Source: Candidatus Omnitrophota bacterium
GTDB taxonomy: Bacteria > Omnitrophota > Gorgyraeia > Gygaellales > Profunditerraquicolaceae
Direction of reading: 5' to 3'
Length of the DNA: 50,199 bases
NCBI GenBank assembly: GCA_028712175.1
Contig: JAQTQQ010000008.1
Location: forward strand, 1-50,199
Position numbers and translations under genes: made by a program. This document shows positions 1 through 7,262 of the stretch, one piece after another; positions within the stretch are counted from its first letter, which is position 1; each line of letters starts with the position of its first letter. Under the pieces are notes generated by a model, which saw only the letters and a list, made by a program, of their open reading frames with translations, made no database searches and was not told where the DNA came from.

Positions 1-15
1 ACCGGAGGTATAAAA

Positions 16-159
16 ATGAAGAAAACAGGCGGGCAGAGCACATTGGAATATGTGATCATTGTCGGTATTTTGATCGGAATATTTGTTTTGGTCGGCAGGG
101 TATTGCAGCCAAAAATAAATGCAGCTTATAACAACCTGAAATCCGGCATTCAATCCTAA
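16..159 (+). CDS. Class III signal peptide mini-pilin (47 aa)
   Basis: A 47-residue ORF starts at ATG 16 behind a good ribosome binding site (GGAGG at 4-8) and ends with TAA at 157-159. The short basic N-terminus (MKKTG) is followed by GQSTLEYVIIVG and a continuous hydrophobic helix to about residue 28, then a short polar tail. The G-Q-S-x-x-E-Y signature is that of class III (type IV pilin-like) signal peptides, cut before the Q by a prepilin-type peptidase. Archaeal pilins and Flp-like mini-pilins have this layout. It is probably a pilus or pseudopilus subunit assembled at the inner membrane. No secretion ATPase or peptidase gene is visible in the window, and any upstream operon partners lie outside it. 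Confidence 0.75.
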   Translation: MKKTGGQSTLEYVIIVGILIGIFVLVGRVLQPKINAAYNNLKSGIQS

Positions 160-216
160 GCATGGTATCAATGGAAACGATGCAGGAAAAGGTATAATGT
201 TTTAAGAGGAGATAAT

Positions 217-1059
217 ATGCGGACCTTCATTCTATTGTTTCATTGCCGTGATCAAAAAGGGATTGTTGCTAAAATATCTGATTTTATCCTAAAGCATGGC
301 GGCAATATCATTACCGCAGACCAATATAGCACTGACCCCGAAGGAGGGCATTTTTTTATACGTATTGAGTTTGTCCTTGACCGGGATCGGTATACTAAAA
401 AAGACCTTGTTGCGGAATTTTCTCCTATCGGCAGCGAATTTGGCGCAGGCTGGGATTTTTATGATAAATCAGAAACTTTACGCATGGGGATCTTTGTATC
501 TGAGCCGGACCACTGCTTGGTTGACCTGCTATATTTATGGAGTTCAGGGGAATTAAAGGTCAATATTGCCTTTGTCCTAAGCAATTCTGAAAAACACCGG
601 AAGTTAGTAACCGCTTATAATATCCCGTTTCATTATGTGCCGGCGGATAAAGATAATCGGCGGGAGCAGGAGCTATTGTCTTATGCCGTTGATTCGACAG
701 ATTTCCTGGTACTTGCGCGTTATATGCTAGTACTTTCCCCGGATTTTCTGCAGAAATATAACAAGGATATTATTAATATCCATCATGGTTTTCTGCCGTT
801 TTTTAAAGGAGCTGACCCTGCCGCAAAGGCGCTTGAGGAAGGAGTCAAGGTCATCGGCTCAACCGCGCATTTTGTGAATAATCAGCTTGATGAAGGGCCG
901 ATTATCGCGCAGGAAGTCGAAAATGTATCGCATAAGGACAGCCATCAGGACCTGATAAGAAAAGGCAGAAATTTGGAAAAGGAAGCAATGGCTGCGGCAA
1001 TATCCAGTTATATCGATTACCGGATCATCAAATACGAAAATAAAACAATAGTTTTTTAA
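217..1059 (+). CDS. purU: Formyltetrahydrofolate deformylase
   Basis: PurU hydrolyses 10-formyltetrahydrofolate to formate and tetrahydrofolate in the cytoplasm, balancing one-carbon pools and feeding formate to PurT. The 280 residues show an N-terminal ACT domain (about 1-80, with the typical ITADQYST segment) and a C-terminal formyl-transferase fold (about 85-280). The catalytic N-H-D set is visible: N187 and H189 in NIHHGFLP, and D225 in QLDEGP. The length matches the family. AGAGGAG lies 6 bases upstream of the ATG. It stands apart from other purine genes here and is followed 18 bases later by a small membrane-protein gene. Confidence 0.93.
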   Translation: MRTFILLFHCRDQKGIVAKISDFILKHGGNIITADQYSTDPEGGHFFIRIEFVLDRDRYTKKDLVAEFSPIGSEFGAGWDFYDKSETLRMGIFVSEPDHCLVDLLYLWSSGELKVNIAFVLSNSEKHRKLVTAYNIPFHYVPADKDNRREQELLSYAVDSTDFLVLARYMLVLSPDFLQKYNKDIINIHHGFLPFFKGADPAAKALEEGVKVIGSTAHFVNNQLDEGPIIAQEVENVSHKDSHQDLIRKGRNLEKEAMAAAISSYIDYRIIKYENKTIVF

Positions 1060-1077
1060 CATTAAAGGAGGTTCGTT

Positions 1078-1452
1078 ATGGCAAAGTTATACGTAAAGGC
1101 TCTCGGATTTGCTTTTGGTATTGTTGCATCCGCACTCTCTTTTGTAATAGGCGCTTGGAATATGCTTTTTTATTTAGAGAGCGGGGTAAACAGGGCAATG
1201 GCGGTGATATATTTAGGATACCGGCCGACGTTATTTAGCGTAATTTTTAATGCAGGCCTGTGTTTTGCTTTCGCATTTTGTATAGGGGCTGCGATCGCTT
1301 TGCTATATAACAGGATTATTGAGGAGAGTAAGCAGGAGATTGATGAGAAAATTAAAGATGTTGCCCGCACTATTTGGGAAAGTAAAGGCAAGCCGGAAAG
1401 TACTTCGGCGGATGATTGGAAAGAAGCGGAGAAGAGGGTAAAAGGATTTTAA
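1078..1452 (+). CDS. Two-TM membrane protein with DUF2934-like tail
   Basis: This is a 124-residue protein of unknown function. Two hydrophobic segments (about 8-31 and 52-80) are followed by a charged, probably helical tail. The last 30 residues contain IWESKGKP...DDWKEAEKRV, which resembles the short DUF2934 motif (a W-E-x-x-G-x-P ... D-W-x-x-A-E pattern) found in many small bacterial proteins of unknown role. The start is supported by AAAGGAGG 6 bases upstream. It lies between purU and crtI, and the crtI TTG start comes 1 base after its stop, so the two are probably cotranscribed. The membrane topology and motif are seen in the sequence; any link to carotenoid synthesis would be inference from position. 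Confidence 0.7.
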   Translation: MAKLYVKALGFAFGIVASALSFVIGAWNMLFYLESGVNRAMAVIYLGYRPTLFSVIFNAGLCFAFAFCIGAAIALLYNRIIEESKQEIDEKIKDVARTIWESKGKPESTSADDWKEAEKRVKGF

Positions 1453-1453
1453 A

Positions 1454-2902
1454 TTGCTTAAAAAGAAAATAGTTATAATAGGCGCAGGGGTCGGAGGGCT
1501 GACCTCTGCCTGCCGCCTGGCCAAAGACGGATATAATGTTGAAGTTTATGAAAAATTATCACGCTGCGGCGGACGCTGTAACATAATTGAGGACCGGGGG
1601 TATAAATTTGATACTGGTCCTTCTTTTGTGCTTATGCCCGATTTTTTTGAGGAGGTTTTCTCATATTGCGGCAAAAGAATCGAAGATTACCTGGATTTAC
1701 GCGCTATTGACCCCAGTTATAAAATTTTTTATTCCGACGGAGAAACTCTATGCGTATACCGCGACAGCCAGCGCACCAAAGAAGAGCTCAAGCGCATAGA
1801 TAAAGGTGCGTCGGAACAATTTGATAAATTTATCCAAGAAACCGCAAGAATTTACAATATTATCAGGCCACTGCTTTATAAGTGCGTAACATATAAGTCT
1901 CTAACAAATCCTTATTATTGGCGCCTGGTAACTAAAATCCGCGCCTTTGAGTCTTATTGGCAGCTTGCCCGCAAGTATTTTAAAAGCGATAAGCTTTGTT
2001 ACGCCTTTACCTTTGAAGCAATGTTTATGGGCGTCTCTCCCTATCAGGCACCGGCTTTTTATAGTATCATCAGTTATACTGACCATGTGCAGAAAATTTT
2101 CCATCCCATGGGGGGAATGTATCAAATCCCGCTGGCTTTAGAAAAGTTAGCCGGACAGCTGGGGGCCAAGATTTATTATGACTCGGAAATAGAAAATATC
2201 GGGCGTAAAGACGGGCAGATTTCTCTTCTTAAGGGGAAGAATCAAATCCAAGCTTCTTCTGCGATAGTAAATGCCGATTATGCTTATGCGCAGACGGAAT
2301 TGCTCAAGCGTAAAATACCTGATTTTAAGTATTCTTGCTCAACCTATTTGATTTATCTGGGGATAAATAAGAAGCTGAATAATTTAGCTCACCATAATTT
2401 ATTTTTTGCCAAGGACCTTAAAAAGAATTTGGATGAATTATTTAAAAGCAAACTTAACCCCGAGGATCCATCGTTTTATGTGCATGTTCCTACCATAACT
2501 GACCCGTCTTTAGCGCCTGCGGGAAAGGATATATTATATTTATTGATCCCGGTGCCTAATTTAGAGAATACCCGCCAAGCATTAAAAGACCACGAGTTGC
2601 GTTTAAGAAGGATAATTTTCGATAAGATAAATAAAGTTTGCGCATGCAACCTGGAAGAGCTGATTGAAGTTGAGCATCGTTTTTACCCCGAGGATTTTAT
2701 CGGCCGCTATAACATTAAGTTCGGCGCGACTTTTGGCCTAGCGCATAATTTGACGCAAAGCGCATTTTTCCGGCCGGCGAATTTCGATCCCGTTATGAAA
2801 AATTTATATTATGTCGGAGCCAGCACCCAGCCCGGAGGGGGGTTACCGGTAGTTATTGCCGGTTCGCGGATCGTGGCGGATTTAATCAACGCGGCAGGAT
2901 AG
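1454..2902 (+). CDS. crtI: Phytoene desaturase (CrtI family)
   Basis: The product is a FAD-dependent amine-oxidase-fold enzyme that would introduce double bonds into phytoene to give neurosporene or lycopene. The N-terminal dinucleotide-binding motif GAGVGGLTSACRLA and the E-K-x-x-R-C-G-G-R-C segment (about residues 8-42) are clear. The C-terminus has the family's FAD-binding block NLYYVGASTQPGGGLP. At 482 residues it is of normal length. Translation starts at TTG 1454 behind AAGGA at 1442-1446. It sits opposite ispH and crtB and beside crtYc/crtYd and a GGPP synthase, which supports a C40 role. The number of desaturation steps, or a related carotenoid isomerase activity, cannot be decided from sequence alone. 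Its 3' end overlaps the convergent ispH by 17 bases. Confidence 0.88.
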   Translation: MLKKKIVIIGAGVGGLTSACRLAKDGYNVEVYEKLSRCGGRCNIIEDRGYKFDTGPSFVLMPDFFEEVFSYCGKRIEDYLDLRAIDPSYKIFYSDGETLCVYRDSQRTKEELKRIDKGASEQFDKFIQETARIYNIIRPLLYKCVTYKSLTNPYYWRLVTKIRAFESYWQLARKYFKSDKLCYAFTFEAMFMGVSPYQAPAFYSIISYTDHVQKIFHPMGGMYQIPLALEKLAGQLGAKIYYDSEIENIGRKDGQISLLKGKNQIQASSAIVNADYAYAQTELLKRKIPDFKYSCSTYLIYLGINKKLNNLAHHNLFFAKDLKKNLDELFKSKLNPEDPSFYVHVPTITDPSLAPAGKDILYLLIPVPNLENTRQALKDHELRLRRIIFDKINKVCACNLEELIEVEHRFYPEDFIGRYNIKFGATFGLAHNLTQSAFFRPANFDPVMKNLYYVGASTQPGGGLPVVIAGSRIVADLINAAG

Positions 2903-3731
2903 TTTTTATTCTTTGCGTGATTTTATGGATAGTCGTTTCAGGAGTAGAGGCGCCGGCGGTTATCCCTATATTTAAAGCGCCTTTTAACCACTTTTTCTTT
3001 ATTTCCCCGGAAGAGTTAATCCAATAGCTGTTTTTGTTCAGGGATTTCGATATCTCGTAAATTCTTTTAGTGTTAGCGCTTGTCTTTGAACCGATAATGA
3101 TCATGAGGTCATTGGCTTTAGGCATGATCTTTACTTCGTTTTGTTTTATTTTGGTAGGGTTGCAAATGGTATTGTGGAATCTTACGTTAGGGATATATTT
3201 ACGCAATATGCCGGTGATAGCCATCAGATTATCCAGATTTTGAGTCGATTGCGCAACTACGCCGGCCTTTTTGATATTTTTAATCTTTCTCAAGGGTATG
3301 TTTGCGGGTTTATCAATTACTATTGCTTTTGACTTAAGCTGTCCTACAATTCCCCGGACTTCATCATGAAACTTGTCCCCGATTACAATTATCCGATAGC
3401 CGCTATTTTCAAGCCCGCAGGCAATTTTATGTATTTCTTTTACCATTGGGCAGGTTGCGTCGACGATTCTATATCCCAATTTTAGCGCTTTTGCTAAAGT
3501 TCTAGCGGATGAGCCGTGCGCCCTGACCAGTAATGTTTTACCCCGGCCGCACGCCAGGCGGCTGATTTTTTTAATCCCGGAGGCACGTATTTGCCTGACA
3601 ACATCTTCATTATGCACGATATCTCCGAGCATAACTACGGGTCTCTTTGTTTTTGATGTTTCTTCTGCAATCGCAATTGCCCTTTTAACTCCGAAACAGA
3701 AGCCTGCCGATTTTGCCAGATTTATTTTCAT
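2886..3731 (-). CDS. ispH: 4-hydroxy-3-methylbut-2-enyl diphosphate reductase
   Basis: IspH (LytB) is the last enzyme of the MEP pathway; it reduces HMBPP to IPP and DMAPP with a [4Fe-4S] cluster. The three cluster cysteines are visible at C12 (AGFCFGV), C94 (DATCPMV) and C190 (NTICNPT), and the C-terminal ITAGASTPE substrate loop is present. I chose the ATG at 3731 rather than the one at 3749. It overlaps the crtB stop as ATGA, is preceded by GGGAGAG, and gives the usual N-terminus MKINLAKSAGFCFGV (281 residues). Translational coupling behind crtB ties IPP supply to carotenoid synthesis. IspD and IspF lie about 20 kb away in the same window. Confidence 0.93.
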   Translation of the reverse strand: MKINLAKSAGFCFGVKRAIAIAEETSKTKRPVVMLGDIVHNEDVVRQIRASGIKKISRLACGRGKTLLVRAHGSSARTLAKALKLGYRIVDATCPMVKEIHKIACGLENSGYRIIVIGDKFHDEVRGIVGQLKSKAIVIDKPANIPLRKIKNIKKAGVVAQSTQNLDNLMAITGILRKYIPNVRFHNTICNPTKIKQNEVKIMPKANDLMIIIGSKTSANTKRIYEISKSLNKNSYWINSSGEIKKKWLKGALNIGITAGASTPETTIHKITQRIKTILPR

Positions 3732-4588
3732 AAGTATTTTCTCTCCCATAATATTTTTGAGATGATTGCTATTTTCCTGGATTTGGAAACAAAGACGCGT
3801 TTAGAGAATATGTCATAATTGTTTTTTTTGATTTCATCAAGTATCCCGCAGTAAGTTTCTTTCATAACCATAACGACAAGCCTGGATAAGCGGCTGTCAA
3901 TTAACTTTATCCCCGCCGATGACTCTTCATAGTATTTCCGGCAGCGCTCAATTTGAAAACGCATAAGGTTTTTGAAGCCTTCGTTATTTAGCCCTTTGAT
4001 TAATTGGCTCTCTGAAACATTAAATTTAAGCATTTCATCTTGAGGGAGGTATATTCTTCCTCTGCCTATGTCTTCATTGATGTCGCGCAGAATATTGGTT
4101 AGTTGCATGGCAATGCCCAATTTTATGCCGTAATCCCGGCAAGAGGCATCTTTATATCCGAAAATCTTTATCATGATAAGGCCTACTACTCCGGCTACCC
4201 TGTAGCAGTATTTATAAAGCGCGGAAAAATCCGGGTAACGTTTTATCTTTAGGTCCATGCGCATTCCCTCAATCAGTTCATCGAAACACTCTTTCGGTAT
4301 CTTATATTTTTTCACCGTCTCCCGGAATGCCGCCAATAATGGCTCATTCAATTTACACCCGGAGTAAGCGGCTGATATTTTTTCTTCCAGCCCAAGCAGA
4401 ATATCTGTTTGGTTGCATATAGCTGAATTATCGACCGCCTCGTCGCTCAAGCGGCAGAGGGCGTATACGGAATAGCCTGCGTATTTTCTATCTTTAGGCA
4501 AGAATAAAGAGGCCAGGTAGAAAGTTTTGGCGAATTTCTTAGTGATCCGCTTTGCTTCCTTAAAACCAGAGAGCAATTCTTTGTCCAT
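3728..4588 (-). CDS. crtB: Phytoene/squalene synthase (CrtB type)
   Basis: The enzyme condenses two prenyl diphosphates head to head; with GGPP it makes phytoene. Both Mg2+-binding aspartate motifs of the trans-isoprenyl family are present: D49-E-A-V-D53 and D169-I-N-E-D173. The typical YCYRVAGVVG and LTNILRDINED segments surround the second. The length of 286 residues is normal. Its neighbours crtI and crtYc/crtYd argue for phytoene rather than squalene. Transcription probably starts at a divergent promoter shared with crtYc, with the predicted start on the ATG itself. The gene is coupled to ispH by a 4-base overlap. Confidence 0.9.
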   Translation of the reverse strand: MDKELLSGFKEAKRITKKFAKTFYLASLFLPKDRKYAGYSVYALCRLSDEAVDNSAICNQTDILLGLEEKISAAYSGCKLNEPLLAAFRETVKKYKIPKECFDELIEGMRMDLKIKRYPDFSALYKYCYRVAGVVGLIMIKIFGYKDASCRDYGIKLGIAMQLTNILRDINEDIGRGRIYLPQDEMLKFNVSESQLIKGLNNEGFKNLMRFQIERCRKYYEESSAGIKLIDSRLSRLVVMVMKETYCGILDEIKKNNYDIFSKRVFVSKSRKIAIISKILWERKYL

Positions 4589-4594
4589 AATCTT

Positions 4595-4622
4595 ATTCTA
4601 AGGCAAATAATTTAAAAACCAA
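4595..4622 (-). promoter_or_regulatory. Promoter of crtB-ispH
   Basis: On the minus strand TTGGTT (4622-4617) and TAGAAT (4600-4595) are 16 bases apart. The -10 box ends 6 bases before the crtB ATG (4588), so the transcript would begin at or next to the start codon. No Shine-Dalgarno sequence fits in that space. Confidence 0.55.
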
Positions 4623-4644
4623 GCGAAAAGATAGGTAAAACTGG

Positions 4645-4673
4645 TTGATAAATTGGAGGATTAGTTATAAAAT
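4645..4673 (+). promoter_or_regulatory. Promoter of crtYc-crtYd
   Basis: TTGATA (4645-4650) and TAAAAT (4668-4673) are separated by exactly 17 bases, close to sigma-70 consensus. The -10 box ends 6 bases before the crtYc ATG at 4680, predicting a leaderless transcript. The promoter is back to back with that of crtB, so the two carotenoid transcripts diverge from a 91-base region. Confidence 0.65.
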
Positions 4674-4679
4674 ACCATT

Positions 4680-4988
4680 ATGTCTAAATATATGCTGGTT
4701 CTGGTTTGCTCCGTTATTTTCCCGCTGATTTTAAGTTTTTATCCTCCTCTTAGATTCTGGCGTAACCTAAAAACACTGCTGCTTGTTTTAAGTATTCTGG
4801 TAGTTGTTTTTGGGGGATGGGATGTTTTTGCGACTTGGCGCGCACACTGGTATTTTAATCCTGAAGGGGTTAGCGGGGCAAGATTAATTAATCTGCCGAT
4901 TGAGGAGTGGTTATTTTTCATCGTTATCCCGTTCTGCTGCATATTTACCTGGGAAGCGCTTAAATTCATAAAAGAAAAGAGAAAATGA
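4680..4988 (+). CDS. crtYc: Lycopene cyclase subunit, CrtYc-like
   Basis: This 102-residue membrane protein has three predicted helices. It carries the lycopene cyclase domain signature LPIEEWLFFIVIPF (about residues 74-87), in which the paired glutamates are conserved. This family (CrtYc/CrtYd) forms heterodimeric lycopene cyclases, as known from Gram-positive actinobacteria. Fused homologues occur in archaea and fungi. It would cyclise the ends of lycopene in the inner membrane. The stop overlaps the start of the second subunit by 4 bases (ATGA), as expected for a 1:1 complex. Confidence 0.85.
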   Translation: MSKYMLVLVCSVIFPLILSFYPPLRFWRNLKTLLLVLSILVVVFGGWDVFATWRAHWYFNPEGVSGARLINLPIEEWLFFIVIPFCCIFTWEALKFIKEKRK

Positions 4989-5272
4989 AAGAATACACAT
5001 TAATTGCCGCCTGTTCTGTCATTTTGACCGTGCTGATTGATAAAATAACCAAGGTCAATATTTTAAAGAAAAAAGATTTTTATCTGTTTCTCCTGGTCAT
5101 ACTGGGTTTTAAGTTTCTGGTAAACGGATATCTGACCAATACCAATATAGTGATGTATAATCCGGAGTTTTTCCTTAATCTTAGATTAGCCGGGATCCCG
5201 CTTGAGGATTTTATGTTTGGTTTTAGCATGGTTTCCTTAGGAATTATCTTTTGGGAGTATTTTAAGAAATAA
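4985..5272 (+). CDS. crtYd: Lycopene cyclase subunit, CrtYd-like
   Basis: The second half of the two-subunit lycopene cyclase has 95 residues and three hydrophobic helices. The conserved IPLEDFMFGF motif near residue 73 corresponds to the LPIEEWLFF motif of its partner. It probably arose by duplication of the same three-helix unit. ATGA overlap with crtYc gives coupled translation. Whether it forms beta- or epsilon-rings cannot be told from the sequence. Confidence 0.83.
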   Translation: MKEYTLIAACSVILTVLIDKITKVNILKKKDFYLFLLVILGFKFLVNGYLTNTNIVMYNPEFFLNLRLAGIPLEDFMFGFSMVSLGIIFWEYFKK

Positions 5273-5276
5273 AACA

Positions 5277-6161
5277 ATGAATAAAAGAATAATACTATCC
5301 GTTTTAATACTGTTTACGTATCTATCTTTAGGTTACTCCATGGACTGGAAAAATTTGCACCAGCAGGCGGATAAAATATCTTTACTAGAGGCCGAGAAGG
5401 CCGTAGCGAAAAATACTGATTCAGTTTCAGAAAGATATGTTTTGGGGCTGGTTTATCTTAATTTGCATCAAAATGAGGCTGCTTATTCGGTTTTTAATGC
5501 CCTCTTTAGAAATAATCCGGAAATGATTGAGGCAAAGTGGGGTTTTGCAGAAGCTCTGCGCCGCAAGCATGAGATTAAAACGGCGGAGGATTTGCTAAAC
5601 GAGGCAATCAAAGAAGATGCTAATTTCGCTCCGGCGTTAATTAGCCTGGCCTACATAAAATATTTTAGAATGGATTTTACAGGTTCGGTGCGCTTGGCTC
5701 TAAAAGTAATAGAGGGAGGGCCTGATAATGCGGATTTGAGCAATTATGCGCGTGCATATGCTATGTATGCCGGCGCAAAAGGAATGTTGGCGCACTATGG
5801 CGGCCTGTTATCCAAGGCCATAGACGGATTGGCGGTAAAGAAAAATTTGGATAAGGCAGAGAAATTACAGCCAAATTCTCCTTCGGTCCTGTTTGGTTTA
5901 GGCAGTTTTTATTTATTGGCTCCTGCTGTCGCCGGAGGCAATAAGTCTAAGGCCGAAGAATATCTTAATCGGGCGGCAGAGGCCGATCCTTATTTTGCCG
6001 ATGTCTATGTGCGCCTTGCGCAGTTAGCCAAGATTAAAGGTGACAAAGAAAAATATAATCTTTATATGAACAGGGCTTTAGAGATTGATCCAAAAAATGA
6101 TTTGGCCCTTGATACTATTAGCGGAAGGTGTAAGTTTATTTGTATCGGAGGCAAAGAGTAG
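5277..6161 (+). CDS. Secreted TPR-repeat protein
   Basis: The 294-residue product begins with a signal peptide (about residues 1-21, MNKRIILSVLILFTYLSLGYS). It continues with about five tetratricopeptide repeats, recognisable from recurring alanine/glycine/tyrosine positions and closing prolines (for example NNPE, EADPY, EIDPKN). It is probably a periplasmic protein-protein interaction scaffold. It follows crtYd by 4 bases without its own ribosome binding site, so it is likely read by re-initiation and belongs to the cyclase operon. No catalytic domain is seen, and its link to carotenoids is only positional. Its stop directly abuts the stop of the convergent prenyl synthase gene. Confidence 0.75.
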   Translation: MNKRIILSVLILFTYLSLGYSMDWKNLHQQADKISLLEAEKAVAKNTDSVSERYVLGLVYLNLHQNEAAYSVFNALFRNNPEMIEAKWGFAEALRRKHEIKTAEDLLNEAIKEDANFAPALISLAYIKYFRMDFTGSVRLALKVIEGGPDNADLSNYARAYAMYAGAKGMLAHYGGLLSKAIDGLAVKKNLDKAEKLQPNSPSVLFGLGSFYLLAPAVAGGNKSKAEEYLNRAAEADPYFADVYVRLAQLAKIKGDKEKYNLYMNRALEIDPKNDLALDTISGRCKFICIGGKE

Positions 6162-7202
6162 CTAAACCTTGAGGATTTTTCGGGAAAAGTCATTTAACGC
6201 TTGCTTGCAGGGTTTATTTATTCTTAAGCGGATAATTTGACTAGCAGCTTTATGATACAAGTGTTTTATTTGATTTTGAGCATAATCCAGCGCTCCGGTT
6301 TTAATAATAATCTTGCGCATTTTAAGAAGTTCCGGCGTGCGGGTTGATTTAGCCCCCATGATCTTCTTAATGATTGCTTTATCTTTTTTGCTTGCCTGAT
6401 GAAAGGCATACCAAATAAGTAACGTCCTTTTAGCTTCTTTAATATCAGTAAGATTTGATTTTCCGGTTTCTTTTTCTTCGCCGAAGGTGCCGATGATGTC
6501 GTCTTTGATCTGAAATGCCCTTCCCAGGAGCATGCCGTAGGAATACAGTTTTTTAACCTCGGCTCTTTTTGCGCCGGCAAGAAGCGCTCCCATAGTAAGC
6601 GGGGATGCAAACGTATAATTTGCGGTTTTATAGTCGTAAATCCTGTAAATATCTTCCCGGGTTACTTTTTCTATTTTTTTAATCCCTAAAAACAGCTCTA
6701 TAAATTCTCCGCTTCCCGTGTAGAGGGCTGCAGAAATCAGTTTCTTTAAGGCGGCTTCCTTGCGGATGCTGTTTTCTTTAACTGCCAGGAATGCATCTAA
6801 TGCCATAGCATACATAACATCCCCGGTTACTATCGCTAAATCTTCACCGCTAAATTTTGCCTCTTTGTTTTTATAGAGCCGGCGCCTTAATAAGGTGTGC
6901 ATAGAAGGTTTGCCGCGGCGCGTATCGGATTTATCGATAATATCATCGTGGATGAGCATAAAATCATGTAAAAGCTCTAAGGATAGGGCAGAGCGGTACA
7001 GGCCTTGGGGAGTTTTCTTGGAAAATCCCAAATACCCTATGCAGAATAATATCGGCCTTATTCTTTTCCCGCTGCGCAAGATAAATTCTTTTATACTCTC
7101 AAAAAGGGCAGGGGAGAGCTTGTTAAGAGAGTATAATTTATCTATCGAGCGGACATATGCAGACAACTCTTTCTCAATCCGGATTTTTATTCTCAAAAAC
7201 AT
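6162..7202 (-). CDS. Polyprenyl synthase, probably GGPP synthase
   Basis: The enzyme elongates allylic diphosphates with IPP, most likely to C20 geranylgeranyl diphosphate for CrtB. The first aspartate-rich motif DDIID lies at 86-90 and the second at 234-238 (DDIIG, a common variant). A phenylalanine at 81, five positions before the first motif, and the absence of the two-residue insertion in that motif match the archaeal-type (type I) GGPP synthase pattern rather than bacterial FPP synthase. The size is 346 residues. Its position beside the carotenoid genes fits. A shorter (C15) or longer product cannot be excluded from sequence. Confidence 0.87.
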   Translation of the reverse strand: MFLRIKIRIEKELSAYVRSIDKLYSLNKLSPALFESIKEFILRSGKRIRPILFCIGYLGFSKKTPQGLYRSALSLELLHDFMLIHDDIIDKSDTRRGKPSMHTLLRRRLYKNKEAKFSGEDLAIVTGDVMYAMALDAFLAVKENSIRKEAALKKLISAALYTGSGEFIELFLGIKKIEKVTREDIYRIYDYKTANYTFASPLTMGALLAGAKRAEVKKLYSYGMLLGRAFQIKDDIIGTFGEEKETGKSNLTDIKEAKRTLLIWYAFHQASKKDKAIIKKIMGAKSTRTPELLKMRKIIIKTGALDYAQNQIKHLYHKAASQIIRLRINKPCKQALNDFSRKILKV

Positions 7203-7208
7203 AGGTTT

Positions 7209-7237
7209 ATGTTAACATATAAAGGTCTATAAGGCAA
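7209..7237 (-). promoter_or_regulatory. Promoter of the GGPP synthase gene
   Basis: On the minus strand TTGCCT (7237-7232) and TAACAT (7214-7209) are 17 bases apart. The -10 box ends 6 bases before the ATG at 7202. This is the same geometry as at crtYc, comF and pyrE, so this mRNA is also predicted to be leaderless. Confidence 0.55.
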
Positions 7238-7262
7238 TTAGAGAAAGAGTTTCTTTATTAAT

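Noticed and set aside
193-198. TATAAT before purU as a promoter
   Set aside because: The -10 word is perfect, but I could find no acceptable -35 box at 15-19 bases spacing.
859-1062. Minus-strand ORF inside purU
   Set aside because: It lies wholly within a strong conserved gene, has no family resemblance and no ribosome binding site. Many other such overlapping frames (for example 18615-19160 inside clpC) were left out for the same reason.
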